Of a DNA stretch of 59,033 bases, positions 16,525 to 25,671 are shown one piece after another (positions within the stretch are counted from its first letter, which is position 1; each line of letters opens with the position of its first letter). A program made the position numbers and the translations under genes. The notes under the pieces are model-generated. The model was not told the origin of the DNA and searched no databases. It saw nothing but the letters and a program-made list of their open reading frames with translations. The stretch comes from Acidimicrobiaceae bacterium (GTDB lineage: Bacteria > Actinomycetota > Acidimicrobiia > Acidimicrobiales > RAAP-2). Location: contig DAHUZE010000061.1 of assembly GCA_027306755.1 (NCBI GenBank), forward strand, positions 1 to 59,033, in the 5' to 3' direction.

Positions 16525-17463
16525 ATGACGGCATCCGCTGGACCGTTGCGGGTTGCCGTCGGCCCCGAGCCTGCCCGCTTCGCCGTGGAGGCCGTCACCG
16601 CAGGCGGGGGCGAGGTCGTGCCCCTCGGCGACCCGGCGGACGCCCTGGTCTGGCTGTCCCCCGGCCGCCAGGATCTCGAGCTGCTCCGCGCCGCCCTTTC
16701 CGACGGGGCCGGGATCCGGTGGGTCCAGCTGCCGTTCGCCGGGATCGAGCACGTGGTTGCGGCCGGCATCGTGGACGGCAGCCGGATCTGGACGTGCGCC
16801 AAGGGCTCCTATGCCGAGCCGGTGGCCGAGCACGCGCTGGTGCTGGCGCTGGCCGGGCTTCGCCTGCTGCCCACCCGCCTCCGGGCGACCTCGTGGGGGA
16901 AACAGGGCGGCACCACCCTGTACGGCGCGCCGGTCACCATCGTGGGCGGGGGTGGGATCACCCACGAGCTCATGCGACTGCTCGCTCCGTTCCGGACTGA
17001 GATCACGGTGGTCCGGCGGGGCGCCGACCCGGTGGCGGGGGCGGCGCGAACCGTGACCGTGGACCGGCTGCACGACACCTTGCCGGGCGCGCTCGTGGTG
17101 TTCCTGGCTCTTGCCCTGACGCCGGCCACGGAGAAGGTGATCGGGGCGACCGAGCTCGAGCTGATGGACGAGACGGCGTGGCTCGTGAACGTGGCTCGTG
17201 GCCGCCATGTGGACACGGACGCGCTGGTGGCGGCTCTGAGCCGTCAGGCGATCGCCGGCGCGGCACTGGATGTCACGGATCCCGAGCCGCTGCCTGACGG
17301 CCATCCCCTGTGGTCCGCTCCCAACTGCATCATCACCCCCCACACCGCCGACACGTGGGAGATGGTGAAGCCCCTGCTCGGCGCCCGCATCCAGGAGAAC
17401 GTCGCCCGCTTCCGGGCCGGCCAATCCCTGGAGGGGGCGGTGGACCCGGTAGCCGGGTACTGA
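16525..17463 (+). CDS. D-isomer-specific 2-hydroxyacid dehydrogenase
   Basis: A 312-residue NAD(P)-dependent dehydrogenase. The nucleotide-binding loop is VTIVGGGGIT, and the catalytic residues are the arginine in LVNVARGRHVDTDAL, the glutamate in DPEPLPDGHPLW and the histidine in ITPHTADT. The loop reads GGGGI rather than the usual GxGxIG. LALTPATEKVIG is family-typical. The 2-oxo/2-hydroxy acid substrate is not predictable. ATG at 16525 fits the family start. The topoisomerase gene follows within about 20 bases. Confidence 0.88.
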   Translation: MTASAGPLRVAVGPEPARFAVEAVTAGGGEVVPLGDPADALVWLSPGRQDLELLRAALSDGAGIRWVQLPFAGIEHVVAAGIVDGSRIWTCAKGSYAEPVAEHALVLALAGLRLLPTRLRATSWGKQGGTTLYGAPVTIVGGGGITHELMRLLAPFRTEITVVRRGADPVAGAARTVTVDRLHDTLPGALVVFLALALTPATEKVIGATELELMDETAWLVNVARGRHVDTDALVAALSRQAIAGAALDVTDPEPLPDGHPLWSAPNCIITPHTADTWEMVKPLLGARIQENVARFRAGQSLEGAVDPVAGY

Positions 17464-17483
17464 TATTGGGGATAGCACAGAGC

Positions 17484-18557
17484 GTGGCCCGGCTCAGACG
17501 CTCCCACTGCTCCCGTCCCGGCATCACGCGTCGCAGACGGGGTCGCGGGTTCAGCTACGCCCACCCGGACGGCAGCCCGGTGGGCGACGGCGCCATCTTG
17601 GACCGCATCCGGCAGCTGGCCATCCCCCCGGCATGGACGGACGTGTGGATCTGCCCGTGGCCGAACGGCCACATCCAGGCCACCGGGACCGACGCCGCCG
17701 GTCGGCGCCAGTACCGCTACCACGACGAGTGGCGTGCCCGGCGGGACCGCGAGAAGTTCGAGCGCGTGCTGGCGTTCGCCCGCGTCCTCCCGCAGGTCCG
17801 CGCCGTGGTCGAGCAGGACCTGGCCCGCGAGGGCCTCGGCCGGGGGCGTGTCATGGCGGCGATCGTGCGCCTCTTGGACGTGGGGTACTTCCGTATAGGC
17901 GGCGAGGAGTACGCCGCGGAGCACGAGACCTACGGGGTGGCGAGCCTGCGCAAGGACCACGTCCGCGTCCGTGGGGGCGTGATGGTCTTCGAGTACATGG
18001 CGAAGGGCTCCATCGAACGCAAGCTGGAAGTTGCGGACGACGAGGCGTGCAAAGTTGTGGCCGCGCTCCGCCGCCGGCGCGCCGGAGGCCCGAACCTCTT
18101 CGCCTACAAGGCCGGACCACGGTGGGTGGAGGTGCACGCCGCGGACGTGAACGCCTACATCAAGGACGTGGCTGGCGCGGACTTCTCGGCCAAGGACTTC
18201 CGGACCTGGTCGGCCACGGTCCTCGCCGCTGCCACCCTGGCCACCGGGGTGAGCGAACGCAGATCGCACACCGCCCAGCGCCGCGCCGTCTCGGCGGCGG
18301 TGAAGGCGGTGGCGACCCAGCTGGGCAACACGCCCGCGGTGTGCCGCTCCTCCTACGTCGACCCGCGCGTCATCGACCGCTTCGAAGCCGGCGAGACCAT
18401 CGCCGATCGGCTCGACCACCTGTCCGCCGTAAGCGAGCTGGTGCACAAGGCCGGGAGACGAGGAGCCCGCGCCCAGGGTGCCATCGAGGAGGCAGTCATG
18501 GACCTTCTGGCCGACCCGGCCCCTGAGCGCTGCAGGGACGCGACGGAAGCCGCCTGA
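17484..18557 (+). CDS. DNA topoisomerase IB (poxvirus/bacterial type)
   Basis: About 357 residues, the usual size for bacterial type IB topoisomerases, which relax supercoils by nicking one strand through a 3'-phosphotyrosine. Conserved blocks are AIPPAWTDVWICPWPNGHIQATG, YHDEWRARRDREKF, VGYFRIGGEEYA (first catalytic arginine), LRKDHV (lysine), AKDFRTW (second arginine) and LGNTPAVCRSSYVDPRVI with the nucleophilic tyrosine. LGNTPAV carries asparagine where eukaryotic and viral enzymes have histidine, as in other bacterial members. The GTG at 17484 is chosen with GGGGAT upstream; a TTG at 17466 is possible. Confidence 0.93.
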   Translation: MARLRRSHCSRPGITRRRRGRGFSYAHPDGSPVGDGAILDRIRQLAIPPAWTDVWICPWPNGHIQATGTDAAGRRQYRYHDEWRARRDREKFERVLAFARVLPQVRAVVEQDLAREGLGRGRVMAAIVRLLDVGYFRIGGEEYAAEHETYGVASLRKDHVRVRGGVMVFEYMAKGSIERKLEVADDEACKVVAALRRRRAGGPNLFAYKAGPRWVEVHAADVNAYIKDVAGADFSAKDFRTWSATVLAAATLATGVSERRSHTAQRRAVSAAVKAVATQLGNTPAVCRSSYVDPRVIDRFEAGETIADRLDHLSAVSELVHKAGRRGARAQGAIEEAVMDLLADPAPERCRDATEAA

Positions 18558-18598
18558 CACGTCCGGCTCGGGCCGCCGTGCCGGCAACCCGGGAGGGG

Positions 18599-19471
18599 TC
18601 AGCCGTGCCGGGAGCCCGGGATCCGCCGCCGCACCCTGTCGAACAGGAACGGGACCAGGTAGCGCACGGCAGCCTCGGGGACGGCAGCCCGGACGCCGGG
18701 AGCCAGGCTGGCCCGGACGCACTGCGCCGCATGGGCCCGATCCCCGATGAGGGCGAAGGCAGCCGCAAATCGAAGGTGGTGCCACGCCAGGATCGTGCGC
18801 TCCTGCCGGGCCGGCCGTGCCCCGAACCTGCGCCCGAGCATCACGGCACCGGTGGCGTACACCCGATCGAGCGCCTTGGAGACGCCGACGGGCGAGTCGC
18901 GGTAGCGCACGAGCGGCCAGTCCAGCTTGCGGACCTGGCCGACCTCTGACATCCGGAGCCACATGTCCCAGTCCTCCACCCCGTCCAGCGTGGTGTCGAA
19001 CCCGCCGGTGGCGTCCAGCGCGCTCCGACGGGCCAGAACGGTGGACGTCTGGAACCGGTTGAGCAGGAGCAGGTCGGTGCCGGGCACGGTGCTCACCGGC
19101 ACCTGGTCCGGGAGCACCGCAGCAAACGGCCCCCGCGTCCAGTCCGTGGCCACCACGACTGCCCCATCGTCGAGCACGCGCAACTGGCGCTCCAGCTTCT
19201 CGGGATGCCACTCGTCGTCCGCGTCGAGGAACGCGACGAGGTCCCCCGACGTTGCGGCGATGCCGGCGTTGCGGGCTGCCGAGGGCCCCTGGCGGTCCTG
19301 GTGCAAGAGACGGACACCGGGTCCGTATCCCCGGACGACCGCCGGCGTGCGGTCCGAGGATCCGTCGTCCACGACCACGACCTCGTGCGGGGCAACCGTC
19401 TGCGCGCCGACGGACACCAGCGCGGCCTGGATGGTCTCCTCGGCGTTGTACGCCGGGATCACCACGCTCAC
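18599..19471 (-). CDS. Glycosyltransferase family 2
   Basis: A 290-residue GT-A fold transferase. It begins MSVVIPAYNAEETIQ, the nucleotide-binding DDGSSD is at residues 35-40, and the metal-binding DxD is in AFLDADDEW (83-85). GGFDTTLDGVEDWDMWLRMSE is the acceptor-side ED motif of GT2 enzymes. No membrane segment is evident. The GTG overlaps the MurE stop (GTGA), and the group follows a secreted amidase, so a wall or surface polysaccharide acceptor is plausible. The long frame upstream lies inside MurE and is a shadow. Confidence 0.9.
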   Translation of the reverse strand: MSVVIPAYNAEETIQAALVSVGAQTVAPHEVVVVDDGSSDRTPAVVRGYGPGVRLLHQDRQGPSAARNAGIAATSGDLVAFLDADDEWHPEKLERQLRVLDDGAVVVATDWTRGPFAAVLPDQVPVSTVPGTDLLLLNRFQTSTVLARRSALDATGGFDTTLDGVEDWDMWLRMSEVGQVRKLDWPLVRYRDSPVGVSKALDRVYATGAVMLGRRFGARPARQERTILAWHHLRFAAAFALIGDRAHAAQCVRASLAPGVRAAVPEAAVRYLVPFLFDRVRRRIPGSRHG

Positions 19472-21009
19472 CCGCAGAGCTCGGCCCTCCACCGGCGTGC
19501 CGCCGCCGCGGCGGCCTCCCTGTCGTCCAGGGTCACGACGTCCGACCCGTTCCGAAACGTCTTCTCGTGTCCCCGTCCCACGATCAGCACGACGTCCCCC
19601 GGGGCGGCACGGGTCACCGCCAGCTCGATGGCCTCCCGGCGGTCGGCCACCACTTCGACCCGGTCGCCGTCGGCACCCGGGACCCCGGCCTGCAGATCCG
19701 AGATGATCGACGCCACGGGCTCGTCGCCGGGATTGTCGGCGGTGAACACCACCCGGTCGGCGCCCCGAACGGCAACCGCGCCGGTTTGCGGCCGCTTGCC
19801 GCGGTCCCGGCCGCCCCGGGCGCCGAGCACCAGGGTGATCCGGCCGACCGTCGGGGCGGCGAGCGGGCGGGTCGAGGCGAGCAGGGCGGCCAGCGCGGCC
19901 GGAGTGTGGGCGTAGTCGACCACCACCAGGAAGGGCTGGCCGGCCTGCACCAGCTCGAAGCGTCCCGGCGCCGGCCCGGCGGCACCCAGCCCGCCGACCG
20001 CCTCCGCTTCGGCGAGCCCTGCGTGGCGCGCCACGGCGTAGGCCATGGCCAGATTGGGGGCATTGAAGGCTCCCACCAGCGGCGAGCGGATGACGGTGCG
20101 CCCGAACACCCCGGTCAGGTGCACCTCGATGCCGTCGAGGCCATGGTTCTCGACGCCGGCGACCACCACGTCGGAGGACCGGTCGCGTCCCACGGTGAGA
20201 AGGGGGATGGCAGCCGACCCGGCCAACCGGCGGCCCCACGAGTCGTCCACCCCCACGATGCCGAAGCGGCACCGCCCCGGGTCGAGCAGGCCAGCCTTGG
20301 CGGCGAAGTACGCCTCCATCGAGTGGTGGTAATCCAGGTGCTCCCGGCTGAGGTTGGTGAAAACTCCCACATCGAAGGAGATGCCGTCCAGGCGATGCTG
20401 GTCGAGCCCGTGGGAGGACGCCTCCATGGCCACCACCTGGGTCCCGGTGGCCGCCATCTCCCACAGCGTCCGCTGCAGGTCCGTGGCCTGGGGGGTGGTG
20501 AGCGTGGGAGGCAGCACCTCATCTCCCACGTAACTCCCCACGGTGCCGATCTGGCCGGCCCGGACACCGGCCGACCCGAGGCACTGGCGCAGTAGCGAGC
20601 ACACCGTCGTCTTGCCGTTGGTTCCCGTGACGCCCATCAAGTGCATGCGGTCGGCCGGGTGCCGGTAGAAGGCGGCGGCGATGGGTCCGACCGCCCGGCG
20701 TACAGAGGGGACGACCACCTGGGCGATCGCCACGTCCATGGGGTGGTCCACGACGGCGGCAGCTGCACCTCGCGCCCGGGCGTCGGGAACGAACCGGTGG
20801 CCGTCATGCTGGGTGCCGGGAAGGGCGAAGAACAGGTCCCCGGGCCGTACGTCCCGGCTGTCGTGCGTCAACCGGCGGACCAGGGTGGGCTCGGCACAGA
20901 CCGCGCCGGGGACCGCCGCTGCCAGCTCCTCGAGGCCGATGGGCGGCGCCTCCACGGCGTGTTCGGCAGGCTTCGTCTCCGCCATTACGGCACCGTGGCG
21001 GATAACCAT
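19468..21009 (-). CDS. murE: MurE-type UDP-MurNAc-dipeptide:amino acid ligase
   Basis: A 513-residue Mur ligase adding the third residue of the peptidoglycan stem. The ATP loop is GVTGTNGKTT at 126-135, EASSHGLDQHRLDG and NLSREHLDYHHSMEAYFAAKAGLL (with the carbamylated lysine) are typical, and GRGHEKT is conserved. The residue-selecting motif reads TADNPGDEP: the arginine that recognises meso-diaminopimelate in DNPR is glycine. The gene stands away from a dcw cluster and is coupled to a glycosyltransferase, so it may be a second, specialised ligase. An ATG at 20985 is an alternative start. Confidence 0.85.
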   Translation of the reverse strand: MVIRHGAVMAETKPAEHAVEAPPIGLEELAAAVPGAVCAEPTLVRRLTHDSRDVRPGDLFFALPGTQHDGHRFVPDARARGAAAAVVDHPMDVAIAQVVVPSVRRAVGPIAAAFYRHPADRMHLMGVTGTNGKTTVCSLLRQCLGSAGVRAGQIGTVGSYVGDEVLPPTLTTPQATDLQRTLWEMAATGTQVVAMEASSHGLDQHRLDGISFDVGVFTNLSREHLDYHHSMEAYFAAKAGLLDPGRCRFGIVGVDDSWGRRLAGSAAIPLLTVGRDRSSDVVVAGVENHGLDGIEVHLTGVFGRTVIRSPLVGAFNAPNLAMAYAVARHAGLAEAEAVGGLGAAGPAPGRFELVQAGQPFLVVVDYAHTPAALAALLASTRPLAAPTVGRITLVLGARGGRDRGKRPQTGAVAVRGADRVVFTADNPGDEPVASIISDLQAGVPGADGDRVEVVADRREAIELAVTRAAPGDVVLIVGRGHEKTFRNGSDVVTLDDREAAAAAARRWRAELCG

Positions 21010-21121
21010 GACGACCAGGTGAATATTACCCCGTTGCCGAGAACGCCCCGACCGGGCGCCGGCCAGCCGGCCGGAAGCGGCCGCCTGGCGCTGCTCACAG
21101 AAGGCGGTGCGCCGCGGCCGA

Positions 21122-22162
21122 TCACGAGGAGCCGGACAGGAAGGCGGTGATGCCGGCGGAGATGCCCCTCGCCGCCAGGGCCTGCCAGGACGGGCTCTCG
21201 GTCAGGGCGGCATCTGTGGGGTTGCGCATGTTGGCGCACTCGATGAGGACCTTGGGGACGGTGGTGAGGTTGAGCCCTCCCAGGTCGCTGCGCGGCTGGA
21301 TGCCGTCCACCCCCGCATAGGTGCTGGTCGGCTCCCCGGTGACCGCGGCGAAGGCGTTGCGGACGTCCAGCGCCAGGAGGGAGGACGGACCGATGACGGC
21401 GTTGTTGATGCCGTCCGCCACCGGCTCGAGGACCACGAACCCCCGCCCCTGAGGCGGCCCCCCGTCGGCGTGGATGCTGACAGCGGCGGCCGAATGGGCA
21501 TTGTTGCCGATAGCCGCCCGGATCGGGACGCACGGCCCCACGCCTGTGTTCGTCGTCCGGGTCAGGACGACCGTGGCCCCTTCGGCCCGGAGGTCGGCCG
21601 CCACGTCCAGCCCTACGGCCAGGTTGAAGGCATACTCGGGATAGCCGGTACCGGTTTCGGTGCCCGAGGTGTCGCAAGACTCGTAGCCGGTGCCGTTCCA
21701 CACGGCCTGGTCGACCACTGTGGGGGCGGAGGCGTTGCCGCCGTTGTGCCCCGGATCGAGCGTGACCACCTTGCCGCTCAGGGATGCTCCCTCGACCATC
21801 CAGTAGCCCTTCCCATCCGGGGTGCCCACCATGCCGGTCACCGGGGCCGCCAGCCCTCCCCCGGAGCCCGCCCCCTCAAACGGTGCGTCCCCGAAGGTGA
21901 AGATCCCGCCGTCGGCGGCGACCAGCCAGTAGCCGTTGCCGCTCGGGGTGGCGGCCATGCCCACGATGGGGGCGTTGAGGTGGGTGGCGCCCATCGAGCC
22001 GTAGAAGCCGGCGTCGCCGAAGCTCAGCACCCCGCCCGGTCCCCCTATGGAGGGGGATGTCGCCGCCAGTGCGGGAGAAGGGGGTGAGCCGACCAGGACG
22101 GGCACGAGCAACCCGCCACACACCACCACAGCGGTGGCGGCAAGCCTTCGGAAGCGGTGCAC
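21122..22162 (-). CDS. Secreted N-acetylmuramoyl-L-alanine amidase with FGDA repeats
   Basis: A 346-residue exported wall hydrolase. A signal peptide (about 34 residues ending SPALA-A) is followed by two FGDA-type repeats (VLSFGDAGFYGSMG...GYWLVAADGG and GIFTFGDAPFEGAG...GYWMV), common in exported proteins of Acidimicrobiia. The amidase_3 domain has zinc and catalytic residues in LDPGHNGG, YPEYAFNLAVG, SIHADGG and VLIECANMRN. It would cleave the bond between MurNAc and L-alanine. It lies 112 bases upstream of murE in the same direction. Confidence 0.92.
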   Translation of the reverse strand: MHRFRRLAATAVVVCGGLLVPVLVGSPPSPALAATSPSIGGPGGVLSFGDAGFYGSMGATHLNAPIVGMAATPSGNGYWLVAADGGIFTFGDAPFEGAGSGGGLAAPVTGMVGTPDGKGYWMVEGASLSGKVVTLDPGHNGGNASAPTVVDQAVWNGTGYESCDTSGTETGTGYPEYAFNLAVGLDVAADLRAEGATVVLTRTTNTGVGPCVPIRAAIGNNAHSAAAVSIHADGGPPQGRGFVVLEPVADGINNAVIGPSSLLALDVRNAFAAVTGEPTSTYAGVDGIQPRSDLGGLNLTTVPKVLIECANMRNPTDAALTESPSWQALAARGISAGITAFLSGSS

Positions 22163-22320
22163 CCCGTGATGTTCTCACAAGCCCGAAATCAGGTGGGGAC
22201 CCGGCCCGCGGGGCGGCCGCTCGCTTGCATGGCGATTGCCAGAAGATTGGCGTGCCGCGAGCCCGGCGGCCTGCGGACCCTCGAGGCGGCCCTGTCAGAC
22301 CACGTGCTTGCCGTTCCCCT

Positions 22321-22339
22321 CCGCCGTCGGCGACGGTGG
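22321..22339 (-). terminator. Possible terminator hairpin after the MFS gene
   Basis: An 8-base stem with one G-T wobble (CCGCCGTC / GACGGTGG) and a 3-base loop lies about 50 bases after the stop of the MFS gene on the minus strand. No T-run follows, so intrinsic termination is weakly supported. Confidence 0.35.
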
Positions 22340-22387
22340 GCGCAGGGAGCGCCGCATCGCGGCTTGCACCAGGTTGGGCGTGTCGGG

Positions 22388-24019
22388 TCAGGTCCGGGTC
22401 AGGGCGGCCGCCTCGGCACTGCCTTCACCACTTGGGGCGGCATCGCCCCCTTCGCCCATGGTCACCGTCGGGGAGAGCGTCCGGCGGAACTCGACTCGGG
22501 GCAGGAGGAACGACACCAGGAACGCCAGGGCCGCGATGGGGACGGCCACGAGGAAGACCTCCTGGATCGAGCTGGCGTAGGCGACCACGAAGCCGTGGTG
22601 CACCGCCGGGGACAAATGGTCCAACTGCGCAGGCGTCACGGACGAGCTTGCGATGCTCCGGGGCTGCGTCGACCCGTGGAACTGGGCGGCCAGCTTGCCG
22701 ACGAGCACGTTGGAGAAGATCGCCCCGAAGATGGCGGCACCGAACGAGCCTCCGATCGAGCGGAAGAACGTGGCGCCGGAGGTGGCCACGCCCAGCTCAG
22801 CCTGGGGCACGGCGTTCTGAGCGACGAGCACCAGGACCTGCATCACGGATCCCAGGCCGATGCCGAGCACGAGCAGGTACCCGAACTGCACAATCGTGGA
22901 GGTAGCGGGCGCAACGAGGGACAGCAGGTACAGCGCGAGCGTCATGACCCCGGTGCCGACGATGGGAAACGCGCGGTACTTCCCCGTCCGGGTGATGACG
23001 ATCCCCGAGACGATCGAAAGCACGAGCATTCCGACGATCACGGGAAGCAGACGAAGGCCCGAGCTGGTCGGACTCGCGCCGAACACCACCTGGTAGAAGA
23101 GGGGCAGAAACGTGATGGCGCCGAACATTGCGAACCCGACGATGAAACCGACGAGGCTCGTTATGGAGAAGGCCTTGTTGGCGAACAGGTGCAGCGGAAG
23201 CACCGGCTCCTTGGCCCGGCGCTCGACGACCGCGAACGCTACGAGCAGGAGCACGCCCAAGACACCCAGGACGACGATCGGCGTCGAGCTCCACGCGTAG
23301 GTGGTACCCCCGAGGCTCGTCAACAGCACGAGCGAGGCCACTCCCAGGCTCAGCAGCACGATGCCGATGTAGTCGATGTCGTGATGCAGCCGGCGAAGAT
23401 GGCCCGGCACCCGGCTGGCGATCACCACGAGGGCGATCGCTCCCACCGGCACGTTCACGTAGAAGATCCACCGCCAGGACAGGTTCGTGACCAGGACACC
23501 TCCGAGCACCGGACCGACGATGCTCGCCACGCCGAACACGGCCCCGAACATGCCCTGATAGCGACCTCGCTCACGGGGCGGGACCACATCGCCGACGATC
23601 GCCTGCGCGCCCACCATGAGGCCACCCGCTCCGAGCCCTTGGATGGCCCGGCAGGCGATGAGCATGATCATCGAGCTGCTGAGTCCCGACAGGATCGATC
23701 CCGCCAGGAAGAGCAGGATCGACGCCTGGAAGAACCCTTTCCGGCCGTACTGGTCGCCCAGCTTTCCCCACAGCGGCGTGGAGACCGTGGCGGCGAGCAG
23801 GTAGGACGTCACCACCCAGGCGATGTGCGAGCCGCCGTGCAGGTCGGCCACGATCGTCGGGAGCGCGGTGGAGACGATCGTCTGGTCCAGGGCCGCCAGG
23901 AACATCCCGAGCATCAACGCACCGATGATGACGAGCACCCGGCGGTGCGCCAGCCCGTGGGCCGTCAGCCCCCCCGGGTCCGTCGGCGCGGCCGGCGCGG
24001 CGGCGGTCTCGGTGCTCAT
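22388..24019 (-). CDS. MFS drug transporter, DHA2 (EmrB/QacA) family
   Basis: A 543-residue exporter with up to 14 hydrophobic segments. It has LAALDQTIVSTALPTIVADL in TM1, WVVTSYLLAATVSTPLWGKLGDQYGRK (motif A region) and GPVLGGVLVTNLSWRWIFYVNVP (motif C and following), the hallmarks of proton-coupled 14-TMS multidrug exporters. The ATG overlaps the stop of the upstream TetR gene (ATGA), a classic regulator-exporter pair in which TetR probably represses both. Substrates unknown. Confidence 0.93.
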   Translation of the reverse strand: MSTETAAAPAAPTDPGGLTAHGLAHRRVLVIIGALMLGMFLAALDQTIVSTALPTIVADLHGGSHIAWVVTSYLLAATVSTPLWGKLGDQYGRKGFFQASILLFLAGSILSGLSSSMIMLIACRAIQGLGAGGLMVGAQAIVGDVVPPRERGRYQGMFGAVFGVASIVGPVLGGVLVTNLSWRWIFYVNVPVGAIALVVIASRVPGHLRRLHHDIDYIGIVLLSLGVASLVLLTSLGGTTYAWSSTPIVVLGVLGVLLLVAFAVVERRAKEPVLPLHLFANKAFSITSLVGFIVGFAMFGAITFLPLFYQVVFGASPTSSGLRLLPVIVGMLVLSIVSGIVITRTGKYRAFPIVGTGVMTLALYLLSLVAPATSTIVQFGYLLVLGIGLGSVMQVLVLVAQNAVPQAELGVATSGATFFRSIGGSFGAAIFGAIFSNVLVGKLAAQFHGSTQPRSIASSSVTPAQLDHLSPAVHHGFVVAYASSIQEVFLVAVPIAALAFLVSFLLPRVEFRRTLSPTVTMGEGGDAAPSGEGSAEAAALTRT

Positions 24020-24780
24020 CTCGTTCTCGTTCCCTTCGTCCTGTCTGCGGCCCTGGTTCCGGCCGTCCCGCCTGCCGCCTGCCCGGCCGGCGCCTGCGCG
24101 GTCGGATGGAACCCCGAGGCCATGAGATCGAACGCCGCCTGGGTGCGATCGATGAGCGCGGCGATGCCCTCCGTTCCCGTCTCCTGGGCCACGGTGCGCA
24201 TCGCCGCCATGGATACGGCGGCGATCAGCGCCGCCTCCTGGCGGCGCTCCTCGCTCCCCATCCTTTCGACGAGGGTGTCGGCGAGGAACCGCTCCACCAC
24301 CGCCAGGTGCTTGACGTAGGCGAGCCGCACCTCCGGCTGGGCGTGAACAGCGGCAAATCGGCGCGCCCAGACGTCGTGGTCCTCGCCCGAGAGATCGACG
24401 TCTTCGGCGATGGCGCGCAACCGTCCGACCGTGACGCTGCGGAGCGCCTCGAGCGGCGGCACCTCGGGAGGAAGGGACAGCAGCTCCGCCCGGACGGCGT
24501 CGCGCTGCTGGGGGTCGTCCCCGACAAGGGCGTCCTCTTTCGAGGCGAAGTAGTTGAAGAACGTCCGCACCGACACGTCCACCGCCTCAGCGATGTCCTC
24601 CACGGTCACGTTGGCGAACCCTCGCTCGGACACCATGTCCAGGGCGGCTGCCCGCAGAGCGAGGTGCGTCGCCCGCTTCTTTCTCTCCCGGCGGCCCGCC
24701 GCCTCCCCGACCCCATCAGGCGGCTGGTCGAGCGCGCTTGCGTGCCGGTCCGGAGCGCGCCCGGATCGTGTTGCGGCCAT
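24016..24780 (-). CDS. TetR-family transcriptional repressor
   Basis: About 254 residues. The N-terminal helix-turn-helix domain is AALDMVSERGFANVTVEDIAEAVDVSVRTFFNYFASKEDAL, fully typical of TetR; the C-terminal ligand domain is divergent. It is co-transcribed with the exporter and presumably senses its substrate. The frame is open 12 codons further to 24816, but those codons overlap a TATACT box, so the start is placed at ATG 24780 (or the adjacent GTG at 24783). The C-terminal tail is Ala/Gly/Thr-rich. Confidence 0.9.
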   Translation of the reverse strand: MAATRSGRAPDRHASALDQPPDGVGEAAGRRERKKRATHLALRAAALDMVSERGFANVTVEDIAEAVDVSVRTFFNYFASKEDALVGDDPQQRDAVRAELLSLPPEVPPLEALRSVTVGRLRAIAEDVDLSGEDHDVWARRFAAVHAQPEVRLAYVKHLAVVERFLADTLVERMGSEERRQEAALIAAVSMAAMRTVAQETGTEGIAALIDRTQAAFDLMASGFHPTAQAPAGQAAGGTAGTRAADRTKGTRTR

Positions 24781-24790
24781 CACGATGCAC

Positions 24791-24796
24791 AGTATA
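24791..24796 (-). promoter_or_regulatory. Possible -10 box (TATACT) for the TetR-MFS operon
   Basis: TATACT on the minus strand lies so close to the TetR start codons that transcription would begin at or near the GTG at 24783. That would make a leaderless mRNA, a common arrangement in actinobacteria. No matching -35 at 16-18 bases was found. GTATAC at its core is a 6-base palindrome. Confidence 0.4.
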
Positions 24797-24894
24797 CAGA
24801 GTTTCTCACCATGCAATATTGCTGTTCCTGCAGCTCGCCAGTGGAGTCGCTGAAGCGCCGCAGTGCGACGGCGGCGCGAGACGCCGCCGAGCGT

Positions 24895-25524
24895 TCAGGT
24901 CCGGGCCCAGTAGGCGTCGGAGGACTTGGATGCCCGCAGCGACTCGGCCGTCTCGAACCCGGGGGCCATCGAGGCGCTCGTTCCGGCCATGACCTCGTGG
25001 TGCTCGATGTTGAGCAGGCGGAGCCAGCTCTGCTGGCCGAAGGTCAGGCCGATCGCACAACCGAGCTCGACCAGCTCCTCCTCGCTGAAGTGGGCGTACA
25101 GTCGCTCCCAGAACGCGTCGTCGGTGTCAAGCCGCCAGGCGATCGCCTCGGCATAGGCAAGCGCCGCCTTCTGGCGGTCCGAGAACTCCGGGGACCGCTC
25201 GAAGTTCAGCAGCTCGTCGTACTGGCCCTCGACGAGGCCGAGCCGGCGTCCCTGCTCCGAGCGCTGGTTGCCGCAGTACTCGCACTTCACCGTGCGGGAG
25301 ATGTACACACGGCACAGCTCCTTGATCGCATGGTCGCAGACGCCGTGGCGGAAGAGGTCGTCCCAGCTGCTGGCGAAGAACCAGAATGCCGCAGGCACGT
25401 GGGCACGGATCGCCGAGCTCTCCGGCCTCGGCGTCCCCTCCCGGGCGCAGCGCTCCATCTCCTGGCGCATGTCGTCGGTCATCTCCCCAACCGGGACGTA
25501 GCTGATGCGTTGCTTGGCCCCCAT
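24895..25524 (-). CDS. Carboxymuconolactone decarboxylase/AhpD-like protein
   Basis: A 209-residue all-helical protein of the AhpD-like superfamily. HAIKELCRVYISRTVKCEYCGNQRSEQG contains the CxxC pair (KCEYCG) followed by the conserved N-Q/S-E region, suggesting thiol-dependent peroxidase or disulfide chemistry. The ATG at 25524 is preceded by GGAGG at good spacing; the long N-terminal open frame is rejected. It stands alone between the TetR gene and a secreted protein gene, both on the same strand. Partner unknown. Confidence 0.82.
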   Translation of the reverse strand: MGAKQRISYVPVGEMTDDMRQEMERCAREGTPRPESSAIRAHVPAAFWFFASSWDDLFRHGVCDHAIKELCRVYISRTVKCEYCGNQRSEQGRRLGLVEGQYDELLNFERSPEFSDRQKAALAYAEAIAWRLDTDDAFWERLYAHFSEEELVELGCAIGLTFGQQSWLRLLNIEHHEVMAGTSASMAPGFETAESLRASKSSDAYWART

Positions 25525-25671
25525 GCGGCCTCCGTGTCCTCGTGCGGTGTGCCTTTCGGCGCAATCGATTGCGCCAATGATCGTACTTACGCAGCCTCCC
25601 ATCCGGCAAGGGTCGAGCCAACGCTGGTGGAGCTGTGCCTGCGCCACCACGCCCGGAGGGGCGCCCCCCGC

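Noticed and set aside
15058-17478. Minus-strand open frame of 806 codons
   Set aside because: It lies opposite the YcaQ and dehydrogenase genes and contains only Arg/Gly/Pro/His-rich noise.
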